Shown here: piece by piece, positions 1-11,628 of the stretch
How positions within the stretch are numbered: position 1 is the stretch's first letter
How the letters are laid out: the number at the start of each line of letters is the position of its first letter
From: Hemicentrotus pulcherrimus
Taxonomy: Eukaryota; Echinodermata; Echinoidea; Camarodonta; Strongylocentrotidae
Assembly (NCBI GenBank): GCA_003118195.1
Contig: BEXV01000261.1
Span: 155,952 to 219,951, forward strand
DNA length: 64,000 nt
Direction: 5' to 3'
Position numbers and translations under genes: made by a program
Notes under the pieces: generated by a model
Told to the model about the DNA's origin: nothing
Databases searched by the model: none
What the model saw: only the letters and a program-made list of their open reading frames with translations

Positions 1-660
1 TATATTTACGACTAACATTCCTCTACTTTCAGACAAACGGCATGGCACTCGATCAACGTGAGCAATAAAATGTAAGACACGATGCCACCTTCGAAACGAC
101 TGTCTACAACGACTACACCTATTCCATTTTTGGGTATCGGTAACAGATATTGACTTTGGCACGCCGCAATTACGGGCAGTGAGCGGCGAAGAAGACCGAT
201 AATTACCCGAGTGGTGTCTCGGTGCTCAACGTCAATCGCTCCAGGAATAAATAGAAAGTATGGTATTCAAAAAAGAAAGAAAGGAAAAGGAAAAGAAACA
301 CTATCGGTTGGGGTGGTCAAATATACCCACAGACTCACCTAATAGAACCAAAGTTTAATGTGATGGGCTGTAGCTATCATTTTTATGATGGGGTATCTCT
401 GAATCGAGGACTCTAAAATATACAATCAAATTAACTGCCATAGTTGGCAAATGGGCGAGTAGGATAATGTCAATATTGCGCTGACTATACCACAGCAAGT
501 CTTCTATGTGCTATCACTGAACATCGTGACTATGATACATAATATGTTATGATTGCATATTTGTTGTTTATACAACCGACCATTCAATTTTATCTTGTCT
601 ATTTTCTTTTAGAGTGATCGTTGCAAGCATATGAATACATGAAGCATTCCTACCACCCTA
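1..660. other. Non-coding stretch, no gene seen
   Basis: AT-rich sequence with stop codons in all frames. A short purine run (about 270-300) is the only compositional feature. No protein similarity is recognised. Confidence 0.6.
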
Positions 661-684
661 TCTCTCTCTCTCTCTCTCTCTCTC
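661..684. repeat. (CT)n microsatellite
   Basis: A pure dinucleotide run, one of many (CT)/(GA) tracts in this window. Confidence 0.97.
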
Positions 685-754
685 CTCTTCCATTTTCATC
701 TAATTTCCTATTTGTATGAAATGTTTTATAGTTTGTTTATATCATGTTTTTATT

Positions 755-854
755 GTTTGTTACAGCAGAGCGCCCTTTGGAAAGCAGGCCCTGCGGCTTG
801 AATGGGACCAACCTGCTTTTATAAAGAAGACATGAATAAATAAATAAATAAATA
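755..854 (+). mobile_element. LINE-like retroposon 3' end with (AATA)n tail
   Basis: A GC-richer block containing AGCGCCCTTTGGAAAG is followed by a short spacer and then a clean ATAAATAAATAAATA run (834-854). A GCGCC-containing end joined to a short tandem A/T-rich tail is typical of the 3' ends of non-LTR retrotransposons in invertebrates. No reverse-transcriptase remnant is visible upstream, so this would be a heavily 5'-truncated insertion. The family name is not known to me, and a SINE sharing a LINE tail is the alternative. Confidence 0.5.
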
Positions 855-2099
855 CACAAACCAAAACCTGACTCAATCAATTGGACTGCAGACTCTGATA
901 TTAAGCTGCTCATGTGAAGAAGATGTACACAAATAACTAAAGCTTGTTACTTTAAGTGTAAAGCACCTATTCGTTTCGAAAATTATTATTCAATTAAATC
1001 ATAAACGATCGGTATTTTGTAGCTTCATATATTAGATTGATTACTATGAACAAAATTCAAAAGTTCTTACCTGTGAAGCATGTTCTCCAAACACTCTTGC
1101 TTCTTCCAGCTAGGGAATGCCAGACTCCCAACCCTCTCCCTGTCAACAAAAAGAGAGAATAAATTAATGACATGTAACGATGGCTTTAAAAGGACGATTT
1201 GATCATGAAACTTACTAATGTATATACTCAATCCTTTGCAAAGCTTGGTACAGGCATGCAATTTTTTTTGTATTGTGAAAATAAAAAATGAACGTGGAGT
1301 TCTTGTGTGTGTTCGTTTGTGTTTGAAATATGGAACACGTTTAAAGCTTTGGAATCATCAAAACTTGATAAAATTCGCTGAAATGCATCTGATAAATAAT
1401 AGACACGGATAAGTGCACCTGGGACTACACAAACATGTCGCATCAGAATGCAGCCCAAAGATCTTTTCGAATAATTCTTGAAATATGAGAGGATATAAAG
1501 AGCAATCATTTTCGTGAGACATAAATACTGTGATATCTTTCCTACCACACGCAAACGAAAAAGAACGAGGAATGCGACTTGTTATTTTTCTCTACCCTAA
1601 ATATAATAATTATACAAAGTTTGCTTATGTATTTTGGGGGTAAATTTCCTTTTGCAGTTTCACAACCACTTTTTATAGTAAAATATTAACAATTTTCTGC
1701 GGCATGATATCAAATCTGAAATCTAGGTCATATTCCAGCTTATGATCACAGTGAACCTATAGGTCTTGGAAAGGAAGAGATGGATCATTACTCCAAAGAG
1801 TCATTTCAGAACGTTTGATGGAGCAATATGAGGTTTTGATGTAGCGAGACGACTATCACCTGCCGTTGTACTTTCTGGAATATAAGAAGCAGCTATAGAA
1901 GAAGGGTGAAATACGTAATTCGCTCGTTTTCTAATGCATTCAATTGTTTTTGCATAGGCCTATTGATTTTGATTTGTTCTGCATGACTGTACCGAGTTTT
2001 ATTTTTCATATAGCGACAACCAATACCCAGTAGGATTCCATGCGTAGTCATCACTAAAGTTATGTACATGAATTACATCATCGCTATCCGTATATTATG
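855..2099. other. Non-coding stretch, no gene seen
   Basis: Short overlapping frames on both strands (1067-1554) look like chance openings: they have no recognisable domain and AT-driven composition. Around 1351-1430, GGAATCATCAAAA and a later GGGACTAC echo the MITE family described below, but the match is too weak to call a copy. Confidence 0.55.
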
Positions 2100-2262
2100 T
2101 GAGCAAATCGGGTCTATTGCATGGTTTACATGGGCATGAGGGTGTGTGGGTGTGTGTTTGGGTGAGTGTGTTTTGGTGTGGGGACATTTTCTATGTAATG
2201 TTTGCATGCATGGACCAATAAAATAATCTTGAATCTTGAATCTTGAATCTTGAATCTTGAAT
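2100..2262 (+). mobile_element. Retroposon-like 3' end with (ATCTTGA)n tail
   Basis: A GT-rich stretch ends in CCAATAAAATAATCTTGAATC, with the 7-mer ATCTTGA repeated about five times (2226-2261). An AATAAA-like signal directly followed by a short tandem tail is the usual signature of a LINE 3' terminus. No coding remnant is seen upstream. Confidence 0.5.
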
Positions 2263-2739
2263 TAATATTGAGAGCCTTTATACAAGTATAACAATTAGAC
2301 AAAGAACATATCGACGTTCAATGTTCATAAATTATGCAATCTTTTAAACTCTGTATGTCAGCAGGGAAACCAGATGGTAAAGACAAAATTAATGCAAATA
2401 AATCATGACCACCAGAACACAGCGGTATTGTAGATGATTACAAGTGTAAAGCCAATGGACATGATTCATTGACATCTGAATATAATTGACAAGAAAGAAA
2501 GAAGGAGACAGACACTCTTACTATAGAGCAAATCTATTCAATTGATATATTCTTCATTGTGGTACGAACAATCCGATTTGCTTTGGAATAAATAATAATA
2601 CGCAGAATGTGATTTGATGCCGTGGAATATGAAATGAAAAACATTCAAATTGACCAGTGTCTGGCTGAAATTGGCAACGTGCAGTATGGCCTGATTTTTG
2701 AGCCATGGGTTGACCTTTTGGTAAGTACCAGCATATATA
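2263..2739. other. Non-coding stretch, no gene seen
   Basis: AT-rich, with no repeat structure and no credible reading frame. Confidence 0.55.
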
Positions 2740-2990
2740 ATGGGACGAGGAGAGAGAGACAGAGAGAGAGACAGAGAGACAGACAGAGAGACAGAGAGAG
2801 AGACAGAGAGAGACCAACAGATTGGCAGAAAGAGCACGATAGACAGAGAGAAAGAAAAGGAAAGAGGGGCGACAGAAAAAGAAGTACAGATTCAGGAAGA
2901 GAAAAAGAGAGAGACACAAAGACAGGTAGACATAGAGAAACGAAGAAACAGAATAAAAGGAGAAACAGAGTGAGAAAATATGGACGTACA
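2740..2990. repeat. Polypurine tract, (GAGA/GACA)n-derived
   Basis: About 250 bases almost entirely of A and G on the plus strand, with GAGAGACA and GACAGACA sub-repeats. Arg/Glu-rich frames on plus and Leu/Ser-rich frames on minus here are simply the translation of this tract. Confidence 0.9.
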
Positions 2991-4264
2991 AGATAAAAAT
3001 TATAAATAACCGCCAGCAAACGTTATAACGAAAAATCAAATTGAGAATTTAAAAATCCTTATGGTATAAAAAGAGAGTGAAAGTGTTCCATAATAAAGAA
3101 AATGAACAATGGAAACTAACCAACAAAAAAAAAGAGTACTATGATGAGACGAAATGACATGAATTTGCACAAAAAGAGAACATGTATGTTCAAATGCCCA
3201 GATGCAGAAAGAGAAAGACAGAGAAAAAGAGAAATGGGGGATGTAAGAGGTTGACCTTCAAATTGAAGAACGATGCTACTTCGCCCGTACACTGTAAGTA
3301 TCTCCATAATGATAGGCACTGTGCCGTGACATTTCGCTTTCAGTCGCGGACGTGAAACGGTATCGCGAAAGGCCAATAATAATGCTGATCACATGGGTGT
3401 GCGTCAAGACTCGAAATGGACGAAATCATTCTTCTTGTAACAGTTTTGCTATTTTGACAAGCTCTCACTTCTCATCTCAACATCAGTCGAACCATCTGAA
3501 ATCTTGTTTGCTCAGGCTTGTCGGCAAAATTAGCCGTCCGCGAAATCTAGTGGCTGTATTTGCAGTCACCTACCCGCGGGTTGCTTGCAGAAACCCAAAG
3601 TTCAGTTTCTTCAAACATTCCAGCGGCCAAAAATCGTTAAAGGGATTTCTCTTGCTGCATAATCATAAAACCATCAAGAATTTAGTTAATGTAATGTCTT
3701 ATTCTATTTAGCGATATAATAGATGGAATACGCATCTTGGACCGCTAAAAGCAGTGATAATTGGTATTCACACCTTACCTAAGCCTGGTTTGAAATTAAA
3801 CAAATTTAACCCGGACTTTAAGACATTTTCTCTCTCGGGGTGAAATACCTTCCCGTCGATGTGGGTAGTAATCTGAAACGGATGATTTTTTTTCTTATTC
3901 TCCTCCTCTCGTTCTATCTTACATGAAAGCCCCCTTTCACTGTAATGCATGTCTTCGCGAGCAGGGCGCTGGGATTAAACATACAGCGAGCTCTCGTAGG
4001 GAGCATTGGGGTTTCGAGAAACATGACCTTTCGCGCCAAAAAAAAAAGGTGGAAAAACCATGTCAATATGTATAACTCGTTGTACCGATGCAGTGTAAAT
4101 ATGAAGGCATGATATTGGGGTGTCATTCGATGCGTTGGTTTTCTTTAGAAGGGACTTTCCGAAATGAAGGACAGGGAGGCGGGAGGATTTTGTGTCATGC
4201 CATTTTGGACGTATGCTGGATTTCATGAATGGTCTGAGGAACCATAGTGAAGAGAGGAATATGC
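2991..4264. other. Non-coding stretch, no gene seen
   Basis: Contains an unrecognised 119-codon frame (3352-3711, plus) without any domain, and an A-run near 4038. Nothing here supports a gene. Confidence 0.5.
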
Positions 4265-4322
4265 TAGAGAGAGAGAAATGGAGAGAGAGGTAGAGAGAGA
4301 GAGAGAGTGAGCGAGAGAGAGA
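4265..4322. repeat. (GA)n microsatellite
   Basis: Interrupted GA dinucleotide run lying immediately before MITE copy A. Confidence 0.95.
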
Positions 4323-4359
4323 TGGGGGTGGAGCTATAAACTATATAGCATCATCTTAA

Positions 4360-4715
4360 AGGTAAAGACCAGTTATGGCCATGCGATTGAATTGAGAAAG
4401 AAACGTTGTGGAATCGATCAGAAAAGGTTGATCTAGCATCTGCAAGGTTCTGGAATCATCAAAATGATAAGATATTTGACCCATTCATCGTAAAGTTACA
4501 AGCACTATACACAGAAAGATGTATATGGGACTACCCTTTACCTCTCACAGACCACGATAGAAACAAATTTACCAAATATATGAATTAGTAGGCGGTTTCC
4601 CGGCAATTTTTTTATCATCATGTATTAGTCAAAACATATTCTTTCATATGATTGGTAATGAGAGCTTCCATTTCATTTTTTGAAATTGGGGTGTTTCCAA
4701 TACGGGTCTTTACCT
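4360..4715 (+). mobile_element. MITE copy A (TTAA-flanked, 356 bp)
   Basis: Non-autonomous terminal-inverted-repeat element. Its left end is AGGTAAAGACCAGTTATGG and its right end reads, reversed, AGGTAAAGACCCGTATTGG. TTAA lies directly outside both ends (4356-4359 and 4716-4719), consistent with a TTAA target duplication as in the piggyBac superfamily; a TA duplication is the alternative. It matches copy B (26574-26940) along its whole length with few differences. It carries no transposase; the 60-codon frame inside it is not conserved in copy B as a protein. The autonomous partner is not in this window. Confidence 0.88.
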
Positions 4716-4719
4716 TTAA

Positions 4720-5708
4720 AACCTAATACTTGGCCAACGCAGACAAGATGATGGTATTAAGGATGTTTAAGCAATGAAATGATAAGTGGTTCTAAACATT
4801 TTCCTTGTTTATCAATTGTAACATATTATGATCTGAATACTATTCCATATTAAAATAACATTGCACATGATATGCATATTATGTATATGTTTACAAACAT
4901 GCGAATGATAGGATGAGACAGGAATAAAGAAAAAGAGGGATAAGTGAAATGGATTTGTATAAAAGAAATCGAGAAGCATGACATTTCAAAGTGGGACAAA
5001 AACGGGAGGGAAATTCAATGTTAAAATACGATGTCGAAAATGCTTTATCTCGCTAAGCCTCGCGATGCATAACCAAAATCAATGTCTCAAAACTGATTTA
5101 CCAATAGCCGACATGTATACCAACACGGCAATTAAATGTTCAAAAATGGCGCGAGGTCGACAGGGTGACGTTCCTGCGTCATTCGTCAACCCAATATTCC
5201 TTAACGACCTTAGACTTGGTCAATCACCTCTCCCTCTCTCCTTCGAGATTCTCTTCAAGGAAAGAGGAATTCCTTTCTATCGGGTCGCTGACCCTAGCAG
5301 ACAATTTTCGTAAAAGCTATAAACTTCATGAGAAGTATATACAAAGGAAGGTAATTACGAATAAAGCATTGAAATTCAGTGCGGGACGTCGGGGCTCGTC
5401 ACCCGGGTTAACTGCGCGCCAGTGGTGGTTACCATATGAACGGGATAGATTTTATTAACGGAGAGGTCATACATGAAAGTTATTTTAGAAACATCACTTA
5501 GGAAGTGTGAGAAAAGAAAAAAGGGATGATGGTAAGATGGGCTTTGATGATAAAGAAACGGGACGGGGTGAATGAATGGGACGGAGTAAATAGAGTGCAG
5601 AATATGCACGCAAAAATGGCAAATAGTACTTTCAAAGAATAAAGACAGAATTAATGAAAAAAAGAGAGGTAGACTAAAGGAAGAGAAAAGATATATAAAG
5701 GGGGAAGA

Positions 5709-5709
<1 letters not shown>
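4720..5709. other. Non-coding stretch, no recognised gene
   Basis: Contains a 111-codon plus frame (4978-5313) and an overlapping 97-codon frame (5165-5458), neither with a recognisable domain. An AAAATGGCG motif at 5143-5151 and a CpG-richer patch (about 5380-5460) are the only notable points. Confidence 0.45.

Positions 5710-5741
<32 letters not shown>
5710..5741. repeat. (CT)n microsatellite
   Basis: Pure CT run of about 30 bases. Confidence 0.97.
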
Positions 5742-5744
<3 letters not shown>

Positions 5745-5877
5745 TTGTATACACATACTTAATTTATGTTATTAATGTAAATAACATAATATATTGTTGG
5801 TAGAAAGAGTTGATATAGATGGTAAAGAGAGAAAGGCAGGAAGAAATAAATATGAAAGATATTTGAAGATAGGCGTC

Positions 5878-5883
<6 letters not shown>

Positions 5884-5916
<33 letters not shown>

Positions 5917-6080
5917 AGAGGGAGAACGAGAGTTGAAAAAGTGGGAGAGAGAGGGTAGACGAATGTGAAATAGAGAGAGAAATGGAAAGGGGGATAAGGA
6001 GATGGAGGGAGTGACAAAGAGGGAAGAAAGGAGAGGCAGATCGAGGCGTGTACATCGAGGGAAGCAAAGCGAGATAAAGT
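5884..6080. repeat. (GA)n microsatellite and polypurine tail
   Basis: A pure GA run (5884-5912) continues into purine-rich sequence to about 6080. Three overlapping minus-strand frames here are Ser/Leu-rich translations of this tract and not proteins. Confidence 0.93.
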
Positions 6081-6460
6081 GCGATGAATACAAAGAAGTG
6101 ATACCCGACACCTCGTCAATACACGAAGCTGGCCTAAGTCGCGACCTACATTTTAAAAATTCATAGCAAAGCTACTTCACTACATTTTGTTTGTCCTACG
6201 TGTTATGGTGAATTGCTTAAAGCAACAAAAGTCTGCAGTATTTTCAGAGGCATGTTCTCCGAATACCCAAGCCCCTAAATGTTAGTTCGTTGCAGTTTAC
6301 AAGTATGAATTTGATAAAGGTGTGAAAACAAATATTGGTATATCGTTAAATCAAAATCAACCCTTATTCAATCATCTTTAATGTTTAAAGGAACCAAAGT
6401 ATGAAATATTAAATACGATCCAACCTGCCTTTTGATCCCACCGAAAGGAATCAAGAAAGT

Positions 6461-6572
6461 GGCCACTGTAGACAGGTGTCCTCTCTGGACAGGTAAAATT
6501 TAAAACACACATTTCTTTCTCGAGGAAAACAAAATACATGGCCATTATAGACAAGTGGCCTTTTAGTCAGGT
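6461..6572 (+). repeat. Nested repeat of an 18-bp GGCC..TAGACAGGTG motif
   Basis: Two 33-34 bp copies, 6461-6494 and 6540-6572, start 79 bp apart. Each is itself two diverged copies of a monomer of about 18 bp; the first begins GGCCACTGTAGACAGGTG and the second GGCCATTATAGACAAGTG. The copies share most positions. Function unknown; probably a relic of a short tandem array or part of a transposon end. Confidence 0.65.
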
Positions 6573-7164
6573 TTCTTCTAATACAGAATTGACTGTATTT
6601 TTATTATATATATAAATGTACAAATAAAAAAGCGGATTTAACTAACACATGATTGTTATCAATTACAGCATATGTCATGGTCAGGTCGTACAAGCGGTCT
6701 TGGCAAAAGACAGACAATTCGCATTATTCGTATGTCATTTTTATTTTATGATCAGTGCCGTGTAAAGCCATCTATTTAATCCAGCATTTTGTTCATTATC
6801 GCGAAGAATCAAACCTCTCGAACTTTTTCTGTCCAGTCGATTCTTGCTGCATAAGCATTCACTTCCATCCATTCGTTTAGAAGTCCAATCACAATAGCAA
6901 CGTTTATAACGCATATACAAAAATACACGTGTACCAACATGATCAAGGTTTTAATTTGAATGACAAATATAATATACTATTTTGGCTACCATTGCACTCC
7001 TATTCCATTAGCAATTAGTCCCATCCATCTATTGTTACGAGATGAAAACCGGAAGGACTCTCAAATAATAGATTCATCCGTGTTTTTATTTGATCATCTG
7101 AATAATTCAAACATGGTTTCTATTAACAAAGTGTATGTGCATGCTATCTTACGTGATTCTGCAA

Positions 7165-7167
<3 letters not shown>
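6573..7167. other. Non-coding stretch, no gene seen
   Basis: AT-rich, with a 92-codon frame (6960-7238) that runs into a (TA)n tract. It is not credible as a protein. Confidence 0.55.

Positions 7168-7205
<38 letters not shown>
7168..7205. repeat. (TA)n microsatellite
   Basis: Pure TA dinucleotide run. Confidence 0.97.
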
Positions 7206-7207
<2 letters not shown>

Positions 7208-7792
7208 AATTAAGATCGAAAATATTATTCCGCGATAGTCATTACCTTATTTTGGTAAAAGTAAACATAAGCTACTAGATTACATCAATAAGTGTCACAT
7301 ACATACATGCGATCGCTGTTAAACATTACATGCAATTTCAACGTTGCTATTCATTTTTCTTTAGAAGAATAAACCTGACATATTTTGCTCGATGTACAAA
7401 TGATAACGCAAATCACCCAATGCTTTATTCGAATACCTTAGAGTCTGAAAAACTAGGAATTGCCCAGTCCAAATATAATGATGTAGATTCGCTATTCATA
7501 TTCTGCGTGTAACAAACAGTAATTGTCTCATTAACACATAGTTTCCAGGGTTTGTTTACAATAGGCATCAAATTATTACATGGTTTCTGATCGCTTGTCG
7601 ATGGATGAAGTACATTTCTGTCGAAATTATGACAATTATGACACAATTATGACGGAGAAAGAGGGGGAGGATGTTGACACCTATGATATAGCTGCAATAT
7701 CATACAAAATATACACAGAAATGAGGGCACTAGTAAGAATTACCCACACAAGGTGCATTTAGAACAGTCGAACACGCCCGAGGCGATAGCCA

Positions 7793-7836
7793 ACTAATGA
7801 CCGGTCATAAGTATTTACTAATGACCGGTTAGTAGT
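7793..7836. promoter_or_regulatory. Paired ACTAATGACCGGT motif, Grainyhead-like
   Basis: ACTAATGACCGGT occurs twice as an exact 13-bp direct repeat (7793-7805 and 7817-7829), 24 bp apart. Each copy is centred on ACCGGT; the first extends to the 12-bp palindrome ATGACCGGTCAT and the second to GACCGGTT. AACCGGTT is the known core of Grainyhead/CP2-family sites. The spacing is close to two helical turns. A binding function is inferred only. Confidence 0.35.
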
Positions 7837-8844
7837 AAAATTCCATGTTAGGCAAAATAAATGTCTCGTCACGTGTACACTCTCAACCAATCATTTGATC
7901 ATGATCCGTTTTATCATCCTATAACATCCTCTATACAGTTCCTCATTTTACTATATTGATACACTGTCTCGAGCACCTCGATAATGCTGCGTTGGTCAAT
8001 GAAGTCGAATTCAGTGGCGGCATGCAGAGCTAACCTGACTGCATTAGACCGACCTCATTACACCTGTTTCTACACACTCTGCACCCCTCGGGCACTCCTG
8101 ATGGCGGAACCCTACACATAATGAAGTTTTGCGATACAACCGTCTGTTCCGGTGAACCTCGAGCCAGAAGGAGGTTCAACCGAGCACAGCTGGCGATGGA
8201 GAAGGGGAGCAGCACATCGCTCAAATAGTCGCGATCGAATTTTATTAAAGGTAGTCTTTATCTAATATTCAAAGAGAGTCTCGATTTCTAGTAATGAAAG
8301 GTACAGTCCTTACATAATCCGATAAAAGCTAGGTTTTGCGCCTGCAGAAAGTCGCATAGGGTTCAATGAACAATGGTGTACATGTACATTTTAACGCGCT
8401 TAGACCAGGGCCACCTTCCTGCTTAGACCAATTCTAGTACCACACCATTCCCCCCAATATAACCCCCACATTTTGCTTAATTAATGTGTTATGTACTCAT
8501 ATTTATATGCGCTAGTACTTTTAAAATAAGTTCATTGTTTTCTAAAAGTTTTCAAAAGGTGGTTTACATTTTGCAGTTCCATTCAATAATTTCGATAAGC
8601 AAGAAAACCAGTTATGAATATTTTTGAACAAGTTTAATTTCGTAAGGTAATTCCATGACAAGAACTCGAGAGCACCTTTAAAACCCAGGGACTGGGATCG
8701 GATGCCCTCCCCTTCCACTGGGGAGAAGCAAAATAATGAGTCTGATTTGATGACGTCAGAATGGAGGATAGGTGCGGCAGCCGGGCATGGACCCCCTTGG
8801 AGAGGTGATGATGCGTGCCGGTGGGACCGGGTGGATTAGAGGTC
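7837..8844. other. Non-coding stretch, no gene seen
   Basis: Minus-strand frames at 8030-8224 and 8634-8849 have no recognisable domain. One perfect TGACGTCA lies at 8751-8758. GC content rises modestly around 8000-8230 and 8680-8850. Confidence 0.5.
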
Positions 8845-9180
8845 GACAAAAATAAGAAAGTGTTAAGAGTGTTTTAATGATAATATGACACATTACCAAT
8901 ACCATGGGATATTGAAAGATGAAGCAATACGTATGGGGCTCAGTATAGGCCTACACCGAGGAGTACGACAAAATGAGAGAGTGTTAAGAGCGTTTCAAGG
9001 ATAAATGAAGCATTACTAATACAGTAGAATAATGAACGATGAAACATCGTGTTACGGGCTGTACACGGCGCACTGCTATTGATACAAATTGACAAAATGA
9101 GAAAGTGTTAAAAGTGTTTCAATGCTAAATAACACTTTTACTAATATCGTAGAATACTAAAAAATGAAGCAATATTGGAT
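8845..9180 (+). repeat. Tandem repeat, three units of about 123 bp
   Basis: Units start at 8845, 8967 and 9091, each with GACAAAA(A)TGAGARAGTGTT-like sequence, then a run ending near ATGAAGCAATA. The first two units are 122 and 124 bp; the third is cut after about 90 bp. Units are clearly homologous but diverged, with many substitutions, so the array is old. It has no coding frame and no CRISPR-like spacer logic, because the whole unit repeats. Confidence 0.85.
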
Positions 9181-10000
9181 GCATTCTTGGAGCATCTTGA
9201 CGAGTAATAGTTGTAGCTCCACGACGATCTACTTCAGGAAAGGGTGATTTCTAGTATAAGTTTTAAAATAATTGGAACTTTTTCATTGACTTTTTCTTTA
9301 TTCTAATTATGCTAATGCGGAAGAAATTCATAGCAGAAAATTGCATGCAACAGGACCTTTTTGAAAATGCCCTCGTCGTGTTCATATCCCTATAGAATTA
9401 TGACCAGAATGACCAGAATAGTAACAAAACTTAGCAAATTTTGGGTGAATCATGTGTGTGTATGTATAGTCTCTCATAGTGTACTACACAATATTTTGAT
9501 ATTCAGCAAGATTGGGCTGACTTCCAATTTAAGCATTCTAAAAACTCACAATACGCAATTTCATTTTAGATGTTTCATACACATCCTTTTTTGATAATTT
9601 CTATACATTTTCTCTAACAATTGTATTGAATGACCAGCACTCAACTACATCTTCCAGCAGTTCAGTGAAATGCAGGGCGAATTAGAAGGCCCCGTTACTG
9701 TTTCAGCGTAGACTGAATAAGATGCAAAACATGGATTGATTGATTTGCACATGACGTGATGAGAATGTCAAATAAGTGGGAAAAACAGCAATCACACTGT
9801 TTGAATTAAGTCTTGAAGACATCGAGTTTTGGGTATTCTTATGCGAAACACCCTCTTCTGCTATTAATAATGGCTCTTATTCTCCAACCCCCACTGCCCC
9901 TCTCCGTCCGCTCTATCCAAAAAAAAAAATAGAAATTTGGATATAAAGAGTTTTTAAAATCTACACAATTATAGTGAATGAAAGACAAACAAATTGTGTG
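9181..10000. other. Non-coding stretch, no gene seen
   Basis: AT-rich, with an unrecognised 77-codon frame at 9361-9594 and an A-run near 9920. No structure noticed. Confidence 0.5.
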
Positions 10001-10133
10001 AAATCCTTGTATTTGGGGGGAGGGGAACGAAAGGTCAGGTCGTGGAATTCATAGCCGATGGGCTCTTCAGCGGATCTAGACCAAACAACGGAGGGACATG
10101 CGCGCCCTGCCCTACATAACCCTGTCGCGCGCT

Positions 10134-10283
10134 TCAAAAACCCGACAGAAGCGGCAGCCAACCTCCTTCCCCAGGGGGGTGTAAAATTGACAACGTTACT
10201 GGAACAGCGTCGGGGGCTACGGAACGGAGGTTAATCAAACTCAGAATCCCCAACAGTACGGGTGTCTTTTGGCTAGCGGCCAT
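10134..10283 (-). CDS. Short candidate ORF in a GC-richer block, 49 codons
   Basis: On the minus strand an ATG sits in the strong context CAAGATGGCC and opens MAASQKTPVLLG, closing at TGA after 49 codons. The surrounding 10000-10320 is visibly GC-richer than its neighbours, with CGCGC runs near 10100-10135, as might be seen at a promoter. The peptide has no domain or signal that I recognise, and no strong splice donor follows the ATG. It may be a first exon, a uORF or chance. No function is proposed. Confidence 0.15.
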   Translation of the reverse strand: MAASQKTPVLLGILSLINLRSVAPDAVPVTLSILHPPGEGGWLPLLSGF

Positions 10284-10299
10284 CTTGGATCAATGTACG

Positions 10300-11129
10300 C
10301 TGCCTTTCATCAACAGGCACGTAGATAATTCGTCTTCATGACTGTAGTGCAGAACGGCAGACTCGATTTAAAATGTCGATGAAGGAATGAAAAAAGGCCA
10401 TGGGCTTAGCTGTAAATCTGTTTTTATTCCTCTAATTTCTAATTATCAAGTTAACAAGATCAATCGTTGATTATTCTCGACGTAAATGTACACTGAATGT
10501 TCTGATAATAGTATCTGAATCATAATGCTTATTGTCTTAAAGCTGGCCCAGATTAAGGCAAATATCATTTATGATTATGATGAAAAAAATCACATCGGCC
10601 CTGCGAAGAAGGGAATGATACACATCCAGATTGCCACATAAAGCATACAAGTGCCTGTAATCCACTAACGAAAAAATCTTTTTGATTAGCAGCCCAACTT
10701 TGAATTGTTATCAAAATACTCACAAACACCGTAATTCATACATATGCACAGGTTTTTTTTGTTTTTTTTATAAATTTAACAGAGATTGGCGTCTTTAAGT
10801 CTAACGCGTAAAAGCCTGTGGTGGATCCCAGTATGTCAAATATTATTCTGTAGCATGCTATGTCAATATATCTCTTACTCGAATGTACTCGAGTCTGATA
10901 TAGGAGATTAAGGTGCTGAACAAGCAAGTTAGCATTGGATCACATTAAGGACGAGCAGCATTTTCTCTATCACAGGTTTTACCACCCATTTGAATGCTTG
11001 GGGGTTTAATAGCACGACATATCTCATTACTCTGCTACATTATTGACTGACGTCTTTCCTCCCTAGCCCTCTTCATCGTGTATGTGTGTGATTGAAAACT
11101 AACACGTGAGTAATTACTTTTTATTCGCT
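10300..11129. other. Non-coding stretch, no gene seen
   Basis: AT-rich; one 63-codon frame without features. A T-run lies around 10752-10770. Confidence 0.55.
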
Positions 11130-11500
11130 TTGAGGACTTCCTCTTTCTCCCACCTCCTGCCTCTATTTCTTTATCTCTCTCTCTCTCTCTCTCTCCATCA
11201 CTCTGGGCCTTTCTCTCTCTCTCTCTCTCTTTCTTCTTTCTCTGTCTGTCTATTTTCTTATATGTTTTTCTCTCTCTTTCTTTCTTTCTCCCAGTCTGTC
11301 TATCTTTCTCTATCTTTCTCTATCTTTATATATCTTCCTTCTACTTGTATCTCTCTTTCACAGTCTCTATTACCCTCATCACTCTCTCCCATCTACTTTT
11401 TTTCTTCTCCATATTTCTCTCTTGATCTTCCTAACATGTATCCCTGCCACTGTCTTCTCATCCCCACCCTCCTCTACTCTCTCCCCTCTCCCTACCATTG
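11130..11500. repeat. Polypyrimidine tract, (CT)n-rich
   Basis: Long C/T-rich stretch with pure CT runs near 11175-11195 and 11212-11230. The 153-codon plus frame across it is a Ser/Leu/Phe translation of the repeat, not a gene. Confidence 0.92.
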
Positions 11501-11628
11501 TGTATCTATGAATCGTAATATAAAATTGGCAGTAACTTCAAGTAACTCAATGGACATGTTGAGCTAAAAGAAATAAAAATAAATCAACGGAAACCTCACT
11601 TACAGTTTGGAACGGCAACTACGCAGGG

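Noticed and set aside
2538..3039. Overlapping frames up to 161 codons on both strands
   Set aside because: Low-complexity translation of the (GAGA/GACA)n tract: Arg/Glu-rich on plus, Leu/Ser/Cys-rich on minus.
5759..6119. Three parallel minus-strand frames of 102-115 codons
   Set aside because: All are Ser/Leu/Pro-rich readings of the same (GA)n region in three frames; no domain.
8845..9180. CRISPR-like repeated array
   Set aside because: The whole unit of about 123 bp repeats with divergence; there are no short identical repeats with unique spacers, and the context is eukaryotic.
11106..11567. 153-codon plus frame
   Set aside because: Ser/Leu/Phe-rich translation of a (CT)n tract.
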